Shown: positions 8,446-18,085, counted from the stretch's first letter. The stretch: 64,000 nucleotides of DNA from Variibacter gotjawalensis (GCF_002355335.1 NZ_AP014946.1:2557501-2621500), one strand, 5' to 3'. Numbers and translations: made by a program. Notes: generated from the letters alone by a model not told the origin.

Positions 8446-9108
8446 GTGACGGATATTGACGGCCGCCCGCTGCGGATGACTTGGCGCCGCGACCGCGCCG
8501 AGCAAATTGCCGACGGCGTCGTCCACATCGTTGGTCTGGGTCTCTGCATAACGGGCGCCATCGTGTTGACGGTCGTCGCGCTGCGCTCCGCCCACATCGT
8601 CGATCTGGTTTCGGCCCTGACCTACGGTATCGCTCTGGTCACCGGCTTCGCGTTCTCGGCAGCCTATAATCTGTGGCCCGTCTCGCCGTTGAAGTGGATT
8701 CTGCGCCGCTTCGATCACGCCGCGATTTATCTCCTGATTGCCGGCACCTACACGCCCTTCGTGCTTCAACTGCGCCAAGATCGCATGGCGATCGCGCTGC
8801 TGGTGGTCATTTGGCTGATCGCCGCTGTCGGCATCACGTTCAAATTCGCTCTGCCGGGCCGCTTCGATCGTGTGTCGATCGTCCTTTATCTTGCACTCGG
8901 CTGGAGCGGGGTGGTGATCGTGCGCGACGTGATGTCGGTGTTTCCGGCGTCGACGCTCGTGCTGCTCGCGCTCGGCGGAATGCTCTACACGGTCGGCGTC
9001 GTCTTCTATGTCTGGAAGTCGCTGCGCTTCCATACCGCGATCTGGCACGGCTTCGTGCTGCTTGCGGCGACTTGCCATTACTTCGCGGTGCTCGACACCA
9101 TCGCGTGA
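8446..9108 (+). CDS. Hemolysin III / TrhA family membrane protein
   Basis: Seven-helix membrane protein (220 aa) of the hemolysin III family, related to the PAQR receptors. Seen are the ADGVVHIVGL start of helix 1, RRFDHAAIYLLIAGTYTP, and the final FHTAIWHGFVLLAATCHYFAV helix. The SxxxH metal site at the end of helix 2 is altered: SAAYN has Asn where His is usual, while the Asp and C-terminal His residues remain. GAGGGG lies eight bases before the GTG at 8446; an ATG at 8476 is an alternative. The family affects membrane fluidity or lipid metabolism in bacteria; here the role is unproven. Confidence 0.85.
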   Translation: MTDIDGRPLRMTWRRDRAEQIADGVVHIVGLGLCITGAIVLTVVALRSAHIVDLVSALTYGIALVTGFAFSAAYNLWPVSPLKWILRRFDHAAIYLLIAGTYTPFVLQLRQDRMAIALLVVIWLIAAVGITFKFALPGRFDRVSIVLYLALGWSGVVIVRDVMSVFPASTLVLLALGGMLYTVGVVFYVWKSLRFHTAIWHGFVLLAATCHYFAVLDTIA

Positions 9109-9121
9109 AGTTCTTAGCCTC

Positions 9122-9213
9122 CGTCATGGCCCGCTTCATGCGGGCCATCCACGTCTTACTTTCTCGCTGACTTAGCTAAGACGTGGATGGCCCGGACAAG
9201 CCGGGCCATGACG
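9122..9213. repeat. Interspersed palindrome family A, copy 1
   Basis: A 92-base near-perfect inverted repeat: cgtcatggcccg at the left end matches cgggccatgacg at the right, and atccacgtctt matches aagacgtggat nearer the centre. Each arm carries its own small hairpin (cccgcttcatgcggg, cccggacaagccggg). It follows the hemolysin-III-like gene. A second copy at 25.57 kb is inverted relative to this one. Confidence 0.85.
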
Positions 9214-9274
9214 AGCCAACTAAAGCCACCGCAAGCGAGAGTTTTGAAGCTTTCCACAATCAATGCTTGAAATG

Positions 9275-9310
9275 TCAGCAATGCTGACCTATTCTCAATT
9301 TTGGAATAGG
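9275..9310. promoter_or_regulatory. Two palindromes upstream of iorAB, candidate operator
   Basis: Two adjacent dyads lie about 95-130 bases before the iorAB start: TCAGCA-A-TGCTGA (9275-9287) and CCTATTC-N9-GAATAGG (9288-9310). The surroundings are AT-richer than the coding DNA. Dyads of this size suit a dimeric regulator, possibly of the Lrp/AsnC or MarR kind given the amino-acid-derived substrate of the enzyme; that assignment is inference. Confidence 0.45.
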
Positions 9311-9403
9311 TCGAATGCGTCCCCATATGTGACTTGCGGATCGACCGAATCCGGGAAACGCTGAGCTCTAAAGACGGCGTCGCCGCCGCGGGAGGCCCGA
9401 ACG

Positions 9404-12400
9404 ATGGCGCAGAACCACGTCACGCTCGACGACAAATATGACCTGACCAAAACTCGGGTCTTCGTCACCGGTTATCAGGCGCTCATACGCATGTGCCTGA
9501 TGCAGAAGGAGCGTGACCGTCAGGCCGGGCTCAACACCGCTGGATATGTCTCGGGTTATCGCGGCTCGCCGCTCGGCGGGCTCGATCAGCAATTCCAGCG
9601 CGCCGCCAGCATTCTGGCGCCGAACGACGTGACGTTCGCGACCGGTCTCAACGAGGACCTTGCCGCCACCGCGATCTGGGGCACGCAGCAGGCCGAGCTG
9701 CGTGGCGAAGGCAAATACGATGGCGTCTTCTCGATCTGGTACGGCAAAGGACCGGGCGTCGACCGCACCGGCGACGTATTCCGCCACGCCAATTTCGCCG
9801 GCACTTCGAAGCATGGCGGTGTACTCGCCCTGATGGGCGACGATCACACGGCCGAATCCTCGACCACCGCGCATCAATCCGAATTCCACTTCCTCGACGT
9901 CATGATGCCGATCTTCAATCCGGCCGGCGTCCAGGAAATCATCGACTACGGTCTCTACGCGTGGGCGATGTCGCGCTACGCCGGCGTATGGGCGGCGCTC
10001 AAATGCATGCACGAGACGGTGGAATCGACCGCCGTCATCGACGGCGCGCTCGACCGCGTCAAGATCGTCATCCCGGACGATTTCGCGATGCCGGAAGGCG
10101 GTCTCGGCATTCGCCTCAACGACCCGATCCTCGCGCAGGAAGCGCGCCTCTACGATTACAAGCGCGATGCGATGCTCGCGTTCATCCGCGCCAACAAGAT
10201 CAACAAGACGATCACGACCGGCGGCCCAAACCCGAAGATGGGCATCATCACGACCGGCAAGAGCTATCTTGACGTGCGCGAGGCGCTAGACGAACTCGGC
10301 ATCGACGAGAAGCGCTGCAACGATCTCGGCCTGCGTCTCTACAAGGTCGGTTGCCCGTGGCCGCTCTCGCGCGACGAACTCGTCGCCTTCGCGGACGGCC
10401 TCGACCTCATCATGGTCGTCGAAGAGAAGCGCTCGCTGATCGAAGTGCAGGTGCGCGAAGAGCTCTACGGCATCGCCAAGCAGCCGGTCTGCGTCGGCAA
10501 GAAGGACGAGCAGGGCAACTGGCTCTTCCCCGTAAAGGGCGCGCTCGATCCGAACGACATCGCGATCGCGATCGGAGATCGCCTGCTGAAATTCGGCGCC
10601 GACGCGGATATCGAAGCCAACATCACGCGCGTGAAGAAGGCGCAGGCTGCACTGGCGCAGACGACAGACGTTGCGGTCCGCACGCCGTATTTCTGCTCCG
10701 GCTGCCCGCACAATTCGTCGACCGTCGTACCGGAAGGCATGCGCGCTTACGCCGGCATCGGCTGCCACTTCATGGCGCAGTGGATGGATCGCTCGACCAA
10801 TGGCTACACGCAGATGGGCGGCGAGGGCGCGAATTGGATCGGCGAAGCGCCGTTCTCCACGCGCAATCACGTCTTCCAGAATCTCGGCGACGGCACGTAC
10901 AACCACTCGGGCTATCTCGCGATCCGCGCCGCTGCGGCGTCGGGCGTCAACATCACCTACAAGATCCTGTTCAACGACGCGGTCGCGATGACCGGCGGCC
11001 AGCGCAACGAAGGCGGCCTCACGGTGCCGCAGATCGCCGCGCAAGTTGCCGCCGAAGGCGCGAAGGTGATCCGCGTCGTCACCGACGAGCCGGATAAATA
11101 TCCGAGCGGCACCAAGTGGCCCGAAGGTCTCACGATTCATCATCGCGACGATCTGCAGACCGTGCAGGCGGCGCTCGCCGATGTGCCGGGCCTGACAGTG
11201 TTGATCTACGATCAAACTTGCGCGGCCGAGAAGCGCCGCCGCCGCAAGCGCGGTCAGTTCCCCGATCCGGAGAAGCGCGTCGTCATCAACGACCTCGTCT
11301 GCGAAGGCTGCGGCGACTGCGGCGTGAAGTCGAACTGCGTGTCTGTGCAGCCGCTTGAGACCGAATTCGGCCGCAAGCGCACGATCGATCAGTCGAGCTG
11401 CAACAAGGACTATTCGTGCGTGAAGGGCTTCTGCCCGTCATTCGTGACCGTGCACGGCGCGCAGCTCAAGAAGGCCGAAGGAATCGCGCAGAAGCCGGAA
11501 ACGGCTGATCTGCCGCGCCCGCCGATGCCGAAGATCGGCACGACCTACAACATGATCGTCACCGGCGTCGGCGGCACCGGCATCGTCACGATCGGCGCTG
11601 TCATCGGCATGGCGTCGCATATCGAAGGCAAGGGCATCGGCATCATCGACATGGCCGGCCTCGCGCAGAAGGGCGGCGCGGTCTACAGCCACATCCGCAT
11701 CGCGGAGCGGCCGGAAGACATCCACGCGATCCGCGTCGGCGCCGACATGGCGGACTTGGTGCTCGGCGGCGACATCGTCGTTGTCGGCAACAAGAAAGTG
11801 CTGAGCGCGATGAAGCCCGGCGCAACGCGCACGATCGTCAACACGTCGGAGTTTCTGCCCGGCGATTTCACGCGCAATGTCGACTTCTCCCTGCCGAGCG
11901 AGCGCCTCAAGCGCGCCATCACCACGATGGCGGGCGAGAGCAACACGCATTTCATCAATGCGTCGAAGCTCGCGGTCGGTCTGCTCGGCAATTCGATCGG
12001 CTCGAACATCTTTCTGCTCGGCTATGCGTATCAGCTCGGCGCGATCCCGCTCGAAGCGGAATCGATCGAGGAAGCGATCAAGCTGAACGGCGAAGCCGTG
12101 CAGATGAACATCAACGCGTTCCGTTGGGGCCGCCGCGCTGCGGTCGACTTCAAGGCTGTCGAAACACTGACGACGCCGAAGGCCGAATACGCCGACGATG
12201 ACTCGCGGAAAATCTCCGAGACGCTCGACGAGCTTCTCGCGCGTCGCGAGAAATTCCTCACCGGCTATCAGAACGCAGCTTACGCGCAGCGCTTCCGCGC
12301 TTTCGTCGACAAGGTGCGTGCGGCGGAGAGCACGAAGGCTCCGGGCGAAACGGCGCTTACCGAGGCGGTCGCGAAGAATCTCTTCAAGCTCATGGCCTAC

Positions 12401-12886
12401 AAGGATGAGTACGAAGTCGCGCGGTTGATGTCGGACCCCGGTTTCTCCGCGCAGGTCCGCAACCAGTTCGCGGGCGACAATCTGCGCTTCGAATTCCACC
12501 TCGCGCCGCCGATGCTCGCGAAGAAGAACTCGACGACGGGCGAGCCGATGAAGATGAGTTTCGGTCCGTGGATGATGTCTGCGTTCCGCATCCTCGCGAA
12601 GTTCAAGGGCTTACGCGGTGGCGCGCTCGACATCTTCGGCAAGACCGAAGAGCGCAAAATGGAGCGTCAGCTCATCGCCGATTACGAGGCGTTGATCGGC
12701 GAAGTCGTCGGGAAGCTGACGGCCGAGAACCGCGCGCTCGCGATCGGCCTTGCGAATATTCCGCAGAAGATCCGCGGCTACGGCCACGTCAAGCTGCGCA
12801 ACGTGAAAGTCGCGAAGGCGGAGGAGGCCGCGCTGCTCGAGCAGTTCCGCGCCGGCCCGGCTCCGGCCCTCAAGGCTGCGGAATAG
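9404..12886 (+). CDS. Indolepyruvate ferredoxin oxidoreductase, fused alpha-beta type
   Basis: Cytoplasmic enzyme that oxidatively decarboxylates indolepyruvate and related aryl pyruvates to aryl-acetyl-CoA, passing electrons to ferredoxin. The 1160-aa chain is the long fused form found in proteobacteria. The order is: pyrimidine-binding/N-terminal domain (SGYRGSPLGGLD near residue 50), TPP-binding region with the NDAVAMTGGQRNEGGLTVPQ block near 525, Cys-rich cluster region (CEGCGDCGVKSNC, SSCNKDYSCVKGFCPSF, about 630-690), and the gamma-type domain starting GVGGTGIVTIGAV near 716. The start ATG follows GGGAGG. It stands alone with a candidate operator upstream, consistent with aromatic amino acid catabolism. 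Confidence 0.93.
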   Translation: MAQNHVTLDDKYDLTKTRVFVTGYQALIRMCLMQKERDRQAGLNTAGYVSGYRGSPLGGLDQQFQRAASILAPNDVTFATGLNEDLAATAIWGTQQAELRGEGKYDGVFSIWYGKGPGVDRTGDVFRHANFAGTSKHGGVLALMGDDHTAESSTTAHQSEFHFLDVMMPIFNPAGVQEIIDYGLYAWAMSRYAGVWAALKCMHETVESTAVIDGALDRVKIVIPDDFAMPEGGLGIRLNDPILAQEARLYDYKRDAMLAFIRANKINKTITTGGPNPKMGIITTGKSYLDVREALDELGIDEKRCNDLGLRLYKVGCPWPLSRDELVAFADGLDLIMVVEEKRSLIEVQVREELYGIAKQPVCVGKKDEQGNWLFPVKGALDPNDIAIAIGDRLLKFGADADIEANITRVKKAQAALAQTTDVAVRTPYFCSGCPHNSSTVVPEGMRAYAGIGCHFMAQWMDRSTNGYTQMGGEGANWIGEAPFSTRNHVFQNLGDGTYNHSGYLAIRAAAASGVNITYKILFNDAVAMTGGQRNEGGLTVPQIAAQVAAEGAKVIRVVTDEPDKYPSGTKWPEGLTIHHRDDLQTVQAALADVPGLTVLIYDQTCAAEKRRRRKRGQFPDPEKRVVINDLVCEGCGDCGVKSNCVSVQPLETEFGRKRTIDQSSCNKDYSCVKGFCPSFVTVHGAQLKKAEGIAQKPETADLPRPPMPKIGTTYNMIVTGVGGTGIVTIGAVIGMASHIEGKGIGIIDMAGLAQKGGAVYSHIRIAERPEDIHAIRVGADMADLVLGGDIVVVGNKKVLSAMKPGATRTIVNTSEFLPGDFTRNVDFSLPSERLKRAITTMAGESNTHFINASKLAVGLLGNSIGSNIFLLGYAYQLGAIPLEAESIEEAIKLNGEAVQMNINAFRWGRRAAVDFKAVETLTTPKAEYADDDSRKISETLDELLARREKFLTGYQNAAYAQRFRAFVDKVRAAESTKAPGETALTEAVAKNLFKLMAYKDEYEVARLMSDPGFSAQVRNQFAGDNLRFEFHLAPPMLAKKNSTTGEPMKMSFGPWMMSAFRILAKFKGLRGGALDIFGKTEERKMERQLIADYEALIGEVVGKLTAENRALAIGLANIPQKIRGYGHVKLRNVKVAKAEEAALLEQFRAGPAPALKAAE

Positions 12887-12915
12887 GGCGCGAGGCGGCG
12901 GCAGAATTCTCTGCC

Positions 12916-13073
12916 GTCATCCCGAACGTGCTCGCGGCGCGCGTAGCGCGCTATGCGAGCCGTGAGGGCCGGGATCCATAATCCCGAACATCACGATAGA
13001 TACTGGGGTTATGGATTCCGGTCCGCCGTTAATCGCTTCGCGATCTTTCCGGCGACCGGAATGACCAGCTCTG
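12916..13073. repeat. Interspersed palindrome family B, copy at 12.9 kb
   Basis: A bipartite element of about 158 bases between iorAB and the convergent HerA-like gene. The ends are gtcatcccg and ccggaatgaccagctctg; the centre has ccgggatccataatccc facing ggggttatggattccgg. Each half folds into its own GC-rich hairpin. The last 16 bases reappear as a perfect reverse complement at 18925-18940, so the 18.9-kb copy is in the opposite orientation. Confidence 0.85.
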
Positions 13074-13094
13074 AGTTTAGGCGAAGAAGCGTGC

Positions 13095-15074
13095 TTATCG
13101 CTTCGTCGGGATGAACCGGCTGAACGCAGCGCGTGCGCCGGCGCCGGTCTGTGGCTGACCCGAAGGCGGCGGCGGAGCCGGCGGTTGCGGCTGCTGGAAG
13201 CGTTGAGCTTCACTGGGGTCACCGTGTGCCGGAAGCGGCTTGCGGACCGAGAAGCGTCCCGGGTCACCCAAGCTTGGCGCGTTGCTCGGAACCAGAGGCG
13301 GCGATGCCGGCAGGGGCGAGCCCTGATATCCGGTCGGCAGGCTGCTGAATTCCTGTCGCACCATCTCGAATGTCTCGGCCGGATCTTCGACGGCTGATCC
13401 ATCATCCATGCGTGCGCCGCTGCGCTGCGAGGACTGGCTGTTTCCGATGCCGCGCCAGCGTTCGATGACCGCATTGAGGAAATCGATCGGCAGGCTGCCG
13501 TTCATATCGACCTTGCTGTTGGCGTCGGCCTCGCCGGCCGGCCGCTTATGCTCCGGCAGATGATTGAACTTGAGCCGTGTCGGCAGCGCGACGCCTTCGC
13601 CAAACGCCAGCACCTCGGCAGTGCCGAGCGACGGGACGTAGTCCAGCAGGTTCGCGCCCGCGTCCGAAACGGCAGCGCGTAGAAACGCTTGGTCGCGTTC
13701 GTTCGACAAACGCATTGCGAACAGAGTGTTGCACTGAGACAGGATCGTCGGATCGAGTTCGGCCGGGCGCTGCGTGATGAGGCCGAGATAGACGCCGTAT
13801 TTGCGGCCTTCCTTGGCGATACGTGAGAGCGCTTTACGGGTCGGGCCGAAACCGGTGGCTTTGTCTGCCGAAGCATATCGATGCGCTTCTTCGCAGACGA
13901 AAAGAACCGGTGCTGCGCCATCGCTCCACAGACCGAAATCGAACGCCATGCGGCCCATCACCGAGACCACGGCATCGATCACTTCCGGAGGGAAGCCGGC
14001 GAGCTGCATGATCGTCATCGGCATGCCGTCCGGCGGCAGGCGGAACAGCTGCATGAGCGTTTCCGCCATCGTGTCGCCGCCGACGTTCGCGTTCTCGAAC
14101 ATGAACTGATAGCGAGGATCGTTACGGACCGTCTCGATGCGCGAGATCAAGCGGTTGAATTTCATCCGCGACGTGCGGTTTTCCAGCTTGCCCATCTGAT
14201 CGTCGATCATCTGGACGAGATCGGCCAAGCGGTACGGCACTGGCGTGTCGACCGTGTAGCCGGAGTTGCGGGTATCGGCGCGGCGGAGGCCAGTCTTTTG
14301 CTGCGCGTAGGCGGCCTTCGCTTGCGGGATCAGCTCACCGAGGACGTCGACGCCTTCGTCCGGGCCGGGCCGGCCACCGTAAATCACGTCAACAAACTCT
14401 TCGAAGTTGAAGAGCCAGAACGGAAGTTTCAGGTTACGCGGTGTGATCGAGAAAGCGCGGCCCTTGAAGCAGCGCGCATACTCGTTGTGCGTGTCTAGAA
14501 GGAAAATGCGCAGGTCCGGCCGCGTTTGCAGGATCAGGTCGAGGATCAGCGCGACGGATGTCGACTTGCCGACACCGGTGGTGCCGAGGATCGCAAAGTG
14601 CTTGCCGACCATGTCTTGAATATTGACGCAGGCCGAAACCGCCGTGTCCTGTTGAAGCTTGCCGATCTCGATCATATTCGGTCCGTTGACTGCATAGATC
14701 ACGCGCAGCTGATCGCGCGTCACCAGCGACACCGCATCGCCGATCGTCGGGTAATGCGTGACGCCGCGGCGGAATTTCATTTCGCCGTTGTCGTCGATGA
14801 ACTGGCCCATCATGTCGACTTCGGCGACCGAATAGTGGCCGAAAGCGCGGGCGAGGTTCGGGTCTTCGCGGCGGACGTAGGAGACCAAGGCAATCAGGTG
14901 GGCGTCGCGGGTATGCACTGAAAGGAACTTGCCGACCGTTGCGGGGCCTTCCATCTCCTTGGCGAGGTTGCCTTCCGGCAATGCGACGGTTGCGATCGCG
15001 CCTTTGACGGACAGAATGCGCCCTACGGCTTCACCCTGTTCGTTGACGAACATGTTTCCGGTCTCAGAACTCAC
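13095..15074 (-). CDS. HerA-like ATP-binding protein (DUF87)
   Basis: P-loop NTPase of the HerA/FtsK group, 659 aa. An N-terminal beta-barrel (HAS-barrel like, residues about 10-125) precedes Walker A GTTGVGKS (164-171); Walker B is VLFVCEEAH near residue 392, followed by SRIAKEGRKYGVYLGLITQRPAELDPTILSQCNTLFAMRL, which carries the conserved sensor and arginine elements. The last ~100 residues are Pro/Ser/Gln-rich and probably disordered. Archaeal HerA works with the NurA nuclease in DNA end resection, but no NurA-like gene is seen here. The bacterial stand-alone form has no settled role. It is divergent from a Crp/Fnr gene. Confidence 0.85.
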   Translation of the reverse strand: MSSETGNMFVNEQGEAVGRILSVKGAIATVALPEGNLAKEMEGPATVGKFLSVHTRDAHLIALVSYVRREDPNLARAFGHYSVAEVDMMGQFIDDNGEMKFRRGVTHYPTIGDAVSLVTRDQLRVIYAVNGPNMIEIGKLQQDTAVSACVNIQDMVGKHFAILGTTGVGKSTSVALILDLILQTRPDLRIFLLDTHNEYARCFKGRAFSITPRNLKLPFWLFNFEEFVDVIYGGRPGPDEGVDVLGELIPQAKAAYAQQKTGLRRADTRNSGYTVDTPVPYRLADLVQMIDDQMGKLENRTSRMKFNRLISRIETVRNDPRYQFMFENANVGGDTMAETLMQLFRLPPDGMPMTIMQLAGFPPEVIDAVVSVMGRMAFDFGLWSDGAAPVLFVCEEAHRYASADKATGFGPTRKALSRIAKEGRKYGVYLGLITQRPAELDPTILSQCNTLFAMRLSNERDQAFLRAAVSDAGANLLDYVPSLGTAEVLAFGEGVALPTRLKFNHLPEHKRPAGEADANSKVDMNGSLPIDFLNAVIERWRGIGNSQSSQRSGARMDDGSAVEDPAETFEMVRQEFSSLPTGYQGSPLPASPPLVPSNAPSLGDPGRFSVRKPLPAHGDPSEAQRFQQPQPPAPPPPSGQPQTGAGARAAFSRFIPTKR

Positions 15075-15275
15075 GGAAGTGCCCCCAAGGCATGAACGGA
15101 AAGTAAAAAAGCTAGGCTCAGATGAGCAAAGCTCGGCAACCTGAGGTTTTATACCTCCGAGGACTTTTACGGCCCCTTAAGATCGCGAACTCAATGCGAT
15201 AAGTTTTGGACGCGCGGAGAGTGGCAATGCCGACGCGCATTGGCTCGAGGCTATCGTGCTGAAAGGCTTTGGATT

Positions 15276-15950
15276 TTGATCACGGCTGAGCATTTCCGGC
15301 GGATCGCATATTGGTCGCGCGACCTCGAACACGGCGAGTTTGAGCGCGCCCGTGCGGGGATTATCGAGAAAACCTATCAACGGGGCGCTTACATTTGTCA
15401 CCGCGGCGACGAGATGGAGCACTGGACCGGTCTCGTGTCCGGCCTCGTGAAGGTCTCGACCGCCTCGCTGTCCGGTAAGAGCGTCAGCCTCGCCGGGATG
15501 CGCGCCTGTGGCTGGTTCGGGGAGGGCAGTGTCCTCAAGGGCGAGGCGCGGCAATACGATCTCGTTGCGCTGCGCGACACGCGGCTGGCGCTGATGAACC
15601 GCGCGACCTTCCTCTGGCTGTTCGACAACAGCGTCGCGTTCAACCGTTTCCTGGTCTGGCAGCTCAACGCGCGGCTCGGCCAATTCATCGCGCTGGTCGA
15701 ATACGATCGCTCGCTGGAGGGGAAGGCGAGGCTCGCGCGGACCATCGCGTGGCTGTTCCACCCGACGCTCTATCCGGACGCCGGCGCCAAGCTCGACATC
15801 ACACAAGAGGAGATCGGCTTGCTGTCCGGGCTCTCGCGGCAGGTGACCAATAAGAGCGTCGCCGAGCTGCAGGACGAGAAGCTGATCGAGGCGGATCGCG
15901 AGAGCATCACGGTGCGCGATCTCGACGCGCTGCGCCGCTACGGAGAGTAG
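15276..15950 (+). CDS. Crp/Fnr family transcriptional regulator
   Basis: cAMP-receptor-like regulator of about 224 aa. The N-terminal cyclic-nucleotide-binding beta roll spans GAYICHRGDEMEHWTGLVSGLVKVS to RLALMNRATFLWLF, and the C-terminal winged helix includes LDITQEEIGLLSGLSRQVTNKSVAELQDEKLIE. No Cys cluster for an FNR-type iron-sulfur centre is visible. The start is uncertain: no ATG fits. TTG at 15276 has GAAAGG nine bases upstream and gives the usual N-terminus (ITAEHFRRIAYWS); TTG at 15240 would add 12 residues. It sits just before the CoA ligase/ABC transporter operon and is a natural candidate regulator of it. Confidence 0.82.
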   Translation: MITAEHFRRIAYWSRDLEHGEFERARAGIIEKTYQRGAYICHRGDEMEHWTGLVSGLVKVSTASLSGKSVSLAGMRACGWFGEGSVLKGEARQYDLVALRDTRLALMNRATFLWLFDNSVAFNRFLVWQLNARLGQFIALVEYDRSLEGKARLARTIAWLFHPTLYPDAGAKLDITQEEIGLLSGLSRQVTNKSVAELQDEKLIEADRESITVRDLDALRRYGE

Positions 15951-16111
15951 CCGGTCAGGTCAAAGAGAGTCGGGGAGCCGCCTGAAGCGGCATCAATACC
16001 CAACATGTGACCGCTTGTCTGTCAAGCAACCCCTTGCGGCGTGAGGGATTCGCTGCGAATTGTTGCGGACGATCAAAGTGCGCGACTAACGCGCCGTCAT
16101 GGGAGGAAAGC

Positions 16112-18085
16112 TTGGCGATCAACGCCGGCAAAGAGGACACGTTCCCAAAGCTGCTGCTGCGCAACGCTGCGCGGTGGGGTTCGCGTCCTGCCATCCGTCA
16201 TAAGGATCTCGGCATCTGGCAAGCCTGGACCTGGGGCGAGGCGCTCGATCATGTCCGCGCCTTTTCGATCGGCCTCGAAAGCCTTGGCTTCAAGCGCGGC
16301 GATAAGCTTGCAATCATTGGCTACAACCGTCCGAAACTTTACTGGGGTATGGCTGCCGCGCAGGCGCTCGGCGGCGTCCCGGTGCCGCTTTATGCGGACT
16401 CGGTCGCCGATGAGATGGCCTACGTCCTCGAACATTCCGAGGCCGAAATCGCGTTGGTGCAAAACCAGGAACAGGTCGACAAGGTGCTGTCCATCTCGGA
16501 TCGCCTGACGCGGCTCACGACCATCATCTATGACGAGCCGCGCGGCTTGCGCGACTACGACCACAGCCGCCTGAAATCCTTCGAAGACGTCGAAAAGATC
16601 GGCCGCGACATTTTGGCGCGCGATCCTCAAGCCGCCGAGAAATGGCTCGGCACCATAGCGCAAGGGAAGGGCAGCGACCTCGGCATCATGCTTTATACGT
16701 CCGGCACGACGGGCCGGCCGAAAGGCGTGATGCTGACGCAGGACAACATTCTGATCTCGGCCGCCAACGGTAACGCGTTCGACAAGCTCGACGAAAACGA
16801 AGAGGTGATCGCGTATCTGCCGCTCGCGTGGGTCGGCGATCACATCTTCTCGTATGCACAGTCATACACGGCCGGCTTCTGCGTCTCATGCCCGGAAAGC
16901 CCCGAGACTGTCGTCGAGGATCGCCGCGAGATCGGCACGACCTACGCGTTCGCGCCGCCACGCGTCTACGAAAACATCCTGACGCTCACGATGGTGCGCA
17001 TGCAGGATGCGAGCAAAATGAAGCTCCGCATGTTCGATTACTTCATCGAACACGCGCGCAAATACGGCGAGAAGATTCTCAACGGCGAGAGCGTGCCGCT
17101 CGGCGCGCGGTTGAAGTACTGGCTCGGCAACATTCTGGTTTACGCGCCGCTGAAGAACCGCTTCGGTCTCTCGCGCGTGCGCGTCGGCTACACGGCGGGC
17201 GAGGCGATCGGACCGGAAATTTTTCGCTTCTTCCGCTCGCTCGGCATCAACCTGAAGCAGCTCTACGGTCAGACCGAAGCATCCGTCTACATCACGGCAC
17301 AGCCGGACGGCGAGATTCTCGCCGACACGGTCGGCAAGCCGAATATCGATGTCGACATCCGCATCGCCGACAACGGCGAAGTGCAGTTCCGCTCGCCCGG
17401 CGTGTTCCAGGGCTACTTCAAGGAGCCGGAGAAAACTGCCGAAACCAAGACCGAGGACGGCTGGGTGCGCACCGGAGATGCCGGTTTCATCGATCCGAAA
17501 ACCGGACACCTCAAGATCATCGATCGCGCGAAGGATGTCGGCAAACTCGCCAACGGCAATCTGTTCGCGCCGAAATACATCGAGAACAAACTCAAGTTCT
17601 ACCCGAACATCAAAGAGGCGGTGGCCTTCGGTGACGCGCGCGACTTCGTCACCGTGATGTTGAATATCGACCTGACCGCGGTGGGCTCATGGGCCGAGCG
17701 CAACAATGTCGTCTACGGCTCCTATCAGGAGCTCGCCAACCATCCGCTCGTCTACCAGATGATCGAAAAGCACGTCGACGAGGTGAACGCTTCGCTCGCG
17801 ACCGAGCCAATGATGGCGGGCGCGCAAGTGAAGCGCTTCCTCATCCTGCCGAAGGAACTTGAAGCCGACGACGGAGAATTGACGCGCACGCAAAAAGTTC
17901 GCCGCGGTTTCATCGGCGAGCGTTACGAACCGCTCGTCACCGCGCTCTACAATGGCTCGCACAACGCGCACATCTCGACCGAAGTCACGTTCGAGGACGG
18001 CCGCAAGGGCAAGATCGAAGCCGACGTGAAGGTGAGCGATGTGAAAATCGTGCCGGCTGCCGCCGCGATGGAGAAGGCCGCATGA
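16112..18085 (+). CDS. Long-chain acyl-CoA synthetase (AMP-forming)
   Basis: ANL-superfamily ligase of 657 aa, close in size to FadD15-type long-chain acyl-CoA synthetases. Motifs are LYTSGTTGRPKGVML near residue 193, YGQTEASVYIT, DGWVRTGDAGFIDPKTGHLKIIDRAKDVGKLANG, and a C-terminal EADDGELTRTQKVRRGFI containing the conserved Lys region. The start is a TTG at 16112 with GGAGG five bases upstream; the extension to 16007 lacks a ribosome site. The stop overlaps livG as ATGA, so ligase and transporter ATPase are translationally coupled. This suggests that the acid imported by the ABC system is activated by this enzyme (inference). Confidence 0.9.
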   Translation: MAINAGKEDTFPKLLLRNAARWGSRPAIRHKDLGIWQAWTWGEALDHVRAFSIGLESLGFKRGDKLAIIGYNRPKLYWGMAAAQALGGVPVPLYADSVADEMAYVLEHSEAEIALVQNQEQVDKVLSISDRLTRLTTIIYDEPRGLRDYDHSRLKSFEDVEKIGRDILARDPQAAEKWLGTIAQGKGSDLGIMLYTSGTTGRPKGVMLTQDNILISAANGNAFDKLDENEEVIAYLPLAWVGDHIFSYAQSYTAGFCVSCPESPETVVEDRREIGTTYAFAPPRVYENILTLTMVRMQDASKMKLRMFDYFIEHARKYGEKILNGESVPLGARLKYWLGNILVYAPLKNRFGLSRVRVGYTAGEAIGPEIFRFFRSLGINLKQLYGQTEASVYITAQPDGEILADTVGKPNIDVDIRIADNGEVQFRSPGVFQGYFKEPEKTAETKTEDGWVRTGDAGFIDPKTGHLKIIDRAKDVGKLANGNLFAPKYIENKLKFYPNIKEAVAFGDARDFVTVMLNIDLTAVGSWAERNNVVYGSYQELANHPLVYQMIEKHVDEVNASLATEPMMAGAQVKRFLILPKELEADDGELTRTQKVRRGFIGERYEPLVTALYNGSHNAHISTEVTFEDGRKGKIEADVKVSDVKIVPAAAAMEKAA

